DNA from: Macrostomum hystrix
Taxonomy: Eukaryota > Platyhelminthes > Macrostomidae
Reading direction: 5' to 3'
DNA: 64,000 bases
NCBI GenBank assembly: GCA_950097015.1
Contig: CATNEN010000011.1
Location: forward strand, 1,968,001-2,032,000
Shown piece after piece: positions 58,226 to 64,000 of the stretch (the stretch's first letter is position 1; each line of letters begins with the position of its first letter). A program made the translations under genes and the position numbers. The notes under the pieces are model-generated. The model was given only the letters and a program-made list of their open reading frames with translations, had not been told where the DNA came from and searched no databases.

Positions 58226-60346
58226 ATGAAGCTGCTAAATCTAGTTGGCTTTCTGCTTTTCCTATCGTCAGTTTGCGGTAGGTAGTTCAGACAGTTATTA
58301 TCGATGCTTTTCCTTCTAGACTGTTTAAATTGAGTTCTGTCGTTTGTTTCAGATGAGTCCGATGGAAGAGCAGTTGGACAACCAGCTGCGGCACTTAAAA
58401 GCCTTCCTTTCGGAGGCCGAAACGGAGGAGGACCCGGCGGATTTGGTGGCAGAATCGGAGGAAGACCCGGTGGATTTGGCGGCAGAATCGCAGGAAGACC
58501 CGGCGGATTTGGTGGAAGAAACGGAGGATTTGCTGGAAGAAACGGAGGAGGACCCGGCGGATTTGGTGGTCCGTCTTTCGGCGGAAGAAGGAAAATTGGA
58601 TTAAGGAACAAAATCGGAGGAAGACCCGGCGGATTTGGTGGAAGACCCGGCGGATTTGGTGGAAGACCCGGCGGATTTGGTGGAAGAAACGGAGGATTTG
58701 GTGGAAGACCCGGCGGATTTGGTGGAAGACCCGGCGGATTTGGTGGAAGACCCGGCGGATTTGGTGGAAGAAACGGAGGATTTGCTGGAAGAAACGGAGG
58801 AGGACCCGGCAGATTTGGTGGTCCGTCTTTCGGCGGAAGAAGGAAAATTGGATTAAGGAACAAAATCGGAGGAAGACCCGGCGGATTTGGTGGAAGACCC
58901 GGCGGATTTGGTGGAAGACCCGGCGGATTTGGTGGAAGACCCGGCGGATTTGGTGGAAGAAACGGAGGATTTGGTGGAAGACCCGGCGGATTTGGTGGAA
59001 GACCCGGCGGATTTGGTGGAAGACCCGGCGGATTTGGTGGAAGAAACGGAGGATTTGCTGGAAGAAACGGAGGAGGACCCGGCAGATTTGGTGGTCCGTC
59101 TTTCGGCGGAAGAAGGAAAATTGGATTAAGGAACAAAATCGGAGGAAGACCCGGCGGATTTGGTGGAAGACCCGGCGGATTTGGTGGAAGACCCGGCGGA
59201 TTTGGTGGAAGACCCGGCGGATTTGGTGGAAGAAACGGAGGATTTGGTGGAAGACCCGGCGGATTTGGTGGAAGACCCGGCGGATTTGGTGGAAGACCCG
59301 GCGGATTTGGTGGAAGAAACGGAGGATTTGCTGGAAGAAACGGAGGAGGACCCGGCAGATTTGGTGGTCCGTCTTTCGGCGGAAGAAGGAAAATTGGATT
59401 AAGGAACAAAATCGGAGGAAGACCCGGCGGATTTGGTGGAAGACCCGGCGGATTTGGTGGAAGACCCGGCGGATTTGGTGGAAGACCCGGCGGGTTTTCT
59501 GGAAGAGGCGGAAGAGGACCCGGCGGATTTGCTGGAAGAAACGGCGGATTTGGTGGAAGACCCGGCGGATTTGGTGGAAGACCCGGCGGATTTGGTGGAA
59601 GACCCGGCGGATTTGGTGGAAGACCCGGCGGATTTGGTGGAAGACCCGGCGGGTTTTCTGGAAGAGGCGGAAGAGGACCCGGCGGATTTGCTGGAAGAAA
59701 CGGCGGATTTGGTGGAAGACCCGGCGGATTTGGTGGAAGACCCGGCGGATTTGGTGGAAGACCCGGCGGATTTGGTGGAAGACCCGGCGGATTTGGTGGA
59801 AGACCCGGCGGGTTTTCTGGAAGAGGCGGAAGAGGACCCGGCGGATTTGCTGGAAGAAACGGCGGATTTGGTGGAAGACCCGGCGGATTTGGTGGAAGAC
59901 CCGGCGGATTTGGTGGAAGACCCGGCGGATTTGGTGGAAGACCCGGCGGATTTGGTGGAAGACCCGGCGGGTTTTCTGGAAGAGGCGGAAGAGGACCCGG
60001 CGGATTTGCTGGAAGAAACGGCGGATTTGGTGGAAGACCCGGCGGATTTGGTGGAAGACCCGGCGGATTTGGTGGAAGACCCGGCGGATTTGGTGGAAGA
60101 CCCGGCGGATTTGGTGGAAGACCCGGCGGGTTTTCTGGAAGAGGCGGAAGAGGACCCGGCGGATTTGCTGGAAGAAACGGCGGATTTGGTGGAAGACCCG
60201 GCGGATTTGGTGGAAGACCCGGCGGATTTGGTGGAAGACCCGGCGGATTTGGTGGAAGACCCGGCGGATTTGCTGGAAGAAACGGAGGAGGATCCAACGG
60301 ATTCAGACACAAAAACTATGTTAGTCAACGCGCATTCAGTGGCTAA
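58226..60346 (+). CDS. Secreted Gly/Arg/Pro/Phe-rich repeat protein (681 aa), two exons
   Basis: Exon one, 58226..58277, encodes a signal peptide ([17 protein letters not shown]) and ends at donor GTAGGT in phase 1. A 75-bp intron ends TTTGTTTCAG, and exon two, 58353..60346, continues [18 protein letters not shown]. The rest is heptads of GGRPGGF, with [22 protein letters not shown] and [10 protein letters not shown] inserts. The first part repeats in blocks of about 252-273 nt and the second in five copies of exactly 159 nt carrying [16 protein letters not shown]. It ends [17 protein letters not shown]. The coding heptad is 21 nt, so the opposite strand and other frames are also open; those Asp/Glu-rich and Pro-rich translations are by-products. 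Function is unknown: structural or adhesive secretion, mucus protein or Gly-rich antimicrobial peptide precursor are all possible. It shares exon-one design with the gene at 62595. Confidence 0.82.
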
Positions 60347-60435
60347 AACTGACCATTGATAAGTTATTTGGCTTTTCAAAAAGCGGAACTGAAATTATAT
60401 TTTACGGTTATCAGGGGGTTCTATCTAATATGAAA

Positions 60436-60441
60436 AATAAA
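60436..60441 (+). terminator. Polyadenylation signal of the Gly-rich gene
   Basis: AATAAA 90 bp after the stop codon at 60344-60346. Confidence 0.7.
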
Positions 60442-60608
60442 AAAAGTATTTGAAACGTATTTCATAACAATTTCTAACTTTTTATGGCTTGTTTTGTTTC
60501 AGTCCAAAGTTTTCACAGAGAAGAGACATGTTGACATATTTGTCTTCCTTGGTAAGGACAGTCACTCCGTAGATAGTTATATTTCTCACCGGAAGACAAT
60601 TTAGATTT

Positions 60609-62067
60609 TCACTCCGTAGATAGTTAGGATCGTCACTCCGTAGACAGTTAGGATCGCCACTCCGTAGACAGTTAGGATCGTCACTCCGTAGACAGTTAGG
60701 ATCGTCACTCCATAGACAGTTAGGATCGTCTAGATAGTTAGGATCGTCACTCCGTAGACAGTTAGGATCGTCTAGATAGTTAGGATCGTCACTCCGTAGA
60801 TAGTTAGGATCGTCACTCCGTAGACAGTTAGGATCGTCACTCCGTAGACAGTTAGGATCGTCACTCCGTAGACAGTTAGGATCGTCACTCCGTAGATAGT
60901 TAGGATCGTCACTCCGTAGACAGTTAGGATCGTCACTCCGTAGACAGTTAGGATCGTCACTCCGTTGACAGTTAGGATCGTCACTCCGTAGACAGTTAGG
61001 ATCGTCACTCCGTAGACAGTTAGGATCGTCACTCCGTAGACAGTTAGGATCGTCACTCCGTTGACAGTTAGGATCGTCACTCCGTAGACAGTTAGGATCG
61101 TCACTCCGTTGACAGTTAGGATCGTCACTCCGTAGACAGTTAGGATCGTCACTCCGTAGACAGTTAGGATCGTCACTCCGCAGACAGTTAGGATCGTCAC
61201 TCCGCAGACAGTTAGGATCGTCACTCCGCAGACAGTTAGGATCGTCACTCAATAGATTGTTACAATTGTCACTCCGAGGACAGTTACGATTGTCACTCCG
61301 AGGACAGTTACGATTGTCACTCCGAGGACAGTTAGGATTGTTACTCCGAAGATAGTTAGAACTGTCACTCAATAGATAGTTAGGATTGTCACTCAGTAGA
61401 AAATTACGATTGTCACTCCGAGGACAGTTACGATTGTCACTCCGAGGACAGATAAGATTAGTACTCCGAAGACAGTTACTATTGTCACTCCGAGGACAGT
61501 TACTATTGTCACTCCGAGGACAGTTACTATTGTCACTCCGAGGACAGTTACTAGTCACTCCGAGGACAGTTACTATTGTCACTCCGAGGACAGTTACTAT
61601 TGTCACTCCGAGGACAGTTACTATTGTCACTCCGAGGACAGTTACTATTGTCACTCCGAGGACAGTTACTATTGTCACTCCGAGGACAGTTACTATTGTC
61701 ACTCCGAGGACAGTTACTATTGTCACTCCGAGGACAGTTACTATTGTCACTCCGAGGACAGTTACTATTGTCACTCCGAGGACAGTTACTATTGTCACTC
61801 CGAGGACAGTTACTATTGTCACTCCGAGGACAGTTACTATTGTCACTCCGAGGACAGTTACTATTGTCACTCCGAGGACAGTTACTATTGTCACTCCGAG
61901 GACAGTTACTATTGTCACTCCGAGGACAGCTACTATTGTCACTCCGAGGACAGTTACTATTGTCACTCCGAGGACAGTTACTATTGTCACTCCGAGGACA
62001 GTTACTATTGTCACTCCGAGGACAGTTACTATTGTCACTCCGAGGACAGTATTTTCACTCCGAAGAC
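60609..62067. repeat. 24-bp minisatellite between the two secreted-protein genes
   Basis: About 60 copies of a 24-bp unit in two subfamilies: TCCGTAGACAGTTAGGATCG (60609-61250) and TCCGAGGACAGTTACTATTG (from 61440), with mixed units between. Units are a multiple of 3 nt, so long reading frames appear on both strands; none looks like a gene. Confidence 0.95.
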
Positions 62068-62594
62068 AGAAACACAGGGAGACTGAAGCATATTAGAGTA
62101 ATCACTCAAAATATAATTATAACTCTGCAAATTAATGCTCAACTTAGTTAAACAGACCGTACAGGTTTCTATAGAACAATAATTTCTAAGAGCAAAGGCG
62201 GTAGAAAACTTTTTCAGTTCCATAGGGACTTTTTCTAACCACAGACAAGTACCGAGAGTAGTCTAAAATATAATCGTATGTCTAAGATCTGACAGAACCA
62301 TTCTCACACCCTTAGTGGATGGCAGCTGGCTGATCGGTGACTTCTCCAGTGGCTCTTGAAAAAAAGACAGTTCCATGGACTAGCGAGTTTTTCTCTCGAG
62401 AAATAATGAGAAGGAACAGGAAAGTTCCAGTTAGGAACCAGTCAGATCTTCACGGCGGTGCCAAGTTGAAGCCTATTAAAGTTTGACTGCGGCAGAAAAT
62501 TATACTTGTTGATCATTGAAGAGCACTTCTCAGTCTCGGCACTTCGTTAAAGAAATTCATTGCGAATTGATAATTCTGCTGTCAATCAACAATC
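62068..62594. other. Upstream region of the second secreted-protein gene
   Basis: Single-copy sequence with no coding frame. It should hold the promoter of the gene starting at 62595, but I see no clear TATA box. Confidence 0.4.
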
Positions 62595-63423
62595 ATGAAA
62601 TTGCTGCATCTGGCCGTGATAATTCTACTGCTCTGCGTCTTCTTTGGTAAATTCAATTTGAAGCTTTGCTTCAGTGTCATTCGTCTTCTGTCTCACCCCG
62701 TCTATCTCTCTCCTAGCCTGTCTCAACTTTTCTCTCTTACCCTGTCGCCTTGTCTATCACATCTCAACCTGTCTATCTTATCTCACCCGGTCTGTCCACC
62801 TCTCTCTCTGTTTATCGATATTTCGACGTCGATCTCTCTTAACCCGCCAGTCTATCTCACCCTGTCTATCTCACCCTGTCTATCTCACCCAGTCTATCTC
62901 AACCTGTCTATCTCACCCTATCTATCTCACCCTGTCTATCTCAACCTGTCTATCTCAACCTGTCTGTCTCACCCTGTCTACCTCACCCTGTCTATCTCAC
63001 CCTGTCTATCTCACCCTGTCTATCTCACCCTGTCTACCTCACCCTGTCTATCTCACCCTATCTACTTCACCCTGTCTATCTCACCTTGTCTTTCTCACCC
63101 TGTCTCCTGTCTCCCCTATCCACCCCGCATTTCCAGGCGAATCCGCCGCAAAACGCAGAGGCGGCAGCTCCCATAGCCGCGGCAAGTCAAGGCCCCACCA
63201 GTCGAAATCATGGAGCTCCGGCAGCGTCGGCAAGTCCCACGGGTCCAGCCGAGGTTCATCAGGATCAGGAGGCAAGGCTCACCACTCGGGCAAGGCTCAC
63301 GGCAAGACAAACAAGCACTCAGGCTTGAGCAAGAGGCACAATAGGCAGAGGCACTCGAGTCATGGATCTGGCACCTACCACTGGGGCAGGAGGTATAGTC
63401 ACTACGGAAGACACAGCGGTTGA
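62595..63423 (+). CDS. Secreted Ser/His/Gly/Lys-rich basic protein (112 aa), two exons
   Basis: Exon one, 62595..62646, encodes a signal peptide (MKLLHLAVIILLLCVFF) and ends in phase 1 at donor GTAAAT. Exon two, 63137..63423, follows acceptor CATTTCCAG and continues GESAAKRRGGSSHSRGKS. The mature part is about 94 residues, strongly basic, rich in Ser, His, Gly and Lys (KAHHSGKAHGKTNKHSG), and ends YHWGRRYSHYGRHSG. It has no Cys and no Asp, and its only acidic residue is one Glu next to the signal peptide. Exon one has exactly the same length and phase as in the Gly-rich gene at 58226, and both exon twos begin with an acidic or Gly residue then Glu-Ser, so the two look like tandem paralogues with unrelated repeats. 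Function is unknown; the composition would suit metal- or nucleic-acid-binding secretions, or antimicrobial or adhesive proteins. Confidence 0.8.
62690..63112. repeat. 14-bp minisatellite in the intron of the Ser/His-rich gene
   Basis: About 28 copies of TCTATCTCACCCTG, irregular at the 5' end. The pyrimidine-rich array runs to within 25 bp of the acceptor at 63135-63136. Open frames through it are not coding. Confidence 0.9.
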
Positions 63424-63491
63424 AAATCCAAAATATTTGAATATTTGACTAGTCAAATAAGCATTGGTGATGAGTTACTTTCTCAATTCAA

Positions 63492-63497
63492 AATAAA
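63492..63497 (+). terminator. Polyadenylation signal of the Ser/His-rich gene
   Basis: AATAAA 69 bp after the stop codon. Confidence 0.7.
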
Positions 63498-63657
63498 ACC
63501 GCTGAATGAGACTACTACAGAAGTAGTACGCAAAGAAAAATAATGGTGAAATAGTTTTGCTTCCTATCAAAAATAGATTTACACGTATTTCCGTATTTTT
63601 CATTTGATTTCATGAAGTTTTTCTCTTTTACGAGTTTGCAATCCAATTAAAACCCGC

Positions 63658-63735
63658 GTAGGTGGGGTGAGTTGCAGAGTGGTCTAACGCTGTTATGATT
63701 CGAAGGCAACCCGCTTATCACATTCCTACCGAGTT
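63658..63735 (+). mobile_element. Possible tRNA-like SINE head
   Basis: GGTGGGGTGAGTTGCAGAGT followed by GGTCTAACGCTG resembles the tRNA-like head of the SINEs in this window, but no good box B follows. The rest of the window to 64000 has no gene I can support. Confidence 0.35.
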
Positions 63736-64000
63736 AAAAAGCAACATGGGTTTATTAGATTGCAATTTACTGAACAATTCACTTGTATGAACAGATTTGC
63801 AGCTTTGAGGCTTTGACAATTAGAAGTTTATTTTTTGTTCAGGTAGCAATCAGGGTTAAGAATGGGCCGTGGATGCGGCTGTACTTAAGATCATAAAATG
63901 GTGGTAGTGCTGGCTATGTGTGAGGTCACTAATAAACACAAGTATGTATATTAAGCGGAGGAAAAAATCTACGAGTTTTAATACGGTCACGCCGCCCACA

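Noticed and set aside
58183-60379. Minus-strand Pro-rich 709-codon and Ser-rich 326-codon frames, and plus-strand EDPADLVE frames
   Set aside because: They are shadows of the 21-nt coding heptad. The frame beginning after the signal-peptide exon is the one with a sensible start, splice sites, unique ends and a polyA signal.
60482-62151. Long frames on both strands (VTIVTVLG, DDPNCLRS, TPRTVTIV repeats)
   Set aside because: A 24-bp unit with no stop codon, a multiple of 3, gives open frames in several phases; there is no signal peptide or unique coding segment.

Overview
The window looks like nuclear DNA of an invertebrate animal. Its genes have GT-AG introns and AATAAA signals, and they encode metazoan proteins: an RNase P subunit, a spliceosomal RRM protein, a RIG-I-like receptor and two rhodopsin-type GPCRs. 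A Pao/BEL retrotransposon, tRNA-derived SINEs and LINE remnants are also present. The protein set suggests a spiralian such as a flatworm, but the sequence alone does not fix the species. By my count roughly half of the 64 kb is tandem repeat, in some 18 separate arrays with units of 14 to 62 bp.

Layout: (1) 1-4.3 kb holds the 3' three coding exons of RPP30 (+), with arrays in its introns. (2) 4.4-5.7 kb is a 20-bp minisatellite. (3) 6.1-27.6 kb is a large satellite of a different 20-bp unit. It is split at 11.5-18.8 kb by a complete young BEL element whose LTRs read as identical apart from 3 bp at one edge. (4) RBMX2 (+, intronless) starts less than 100 bp after the satellite and is followed by 29-bp and 58-bp arrays. 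(5) 31.3-42.5 kb (-) is a ten-exon RIG-I-like receptor gene predicted to encode 1000 aa (two CARD-like regions, DECH helicase, zinc-binding C-terminal domain). Each of its larger introns is filled by its own minisatellite. (6) 42.7-47.2 kb is intergenic, with a Ty3/gypsy-like LTR remnant and two LINE fragments. (7) 47.2-50.3 kb (-) is a GPCR gene, perhaps with a signal-peptide ectodomain exon. (8) 51-55.7 kb holds SINE copies, one with a clear 15-bp target duplication, and a second GPCR (-). (9) 55.7-57.8 kb is a 62-bp array carrying a consensus 5' splice site in every unit. (10) 58.2-63.5 kb (+) holds two adjacent secreted-protein genes that share a 52-nt signal-peptide exon and phase-1 intron but have unrelated low-complexity mature regions (Gly/Arg/Pro/Phe-rich and Ser/His/Gly/Lys-rich). 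A 24-bp array lies between them.

The genes do not form a pathway. The receptor is an innate-immunity RNA sensor; RPP30 acts in tRNA processing and RBMX2 in splicing; the GPCRs are cell-surface receptors; the last two are secreted low-complexity proteins. Many long reading frames in the window are by-products of stop-free repeats and are not genes. Exon models were assembled by hand from splice-site consensus, phase and family alignment, so individual junctions may be off.
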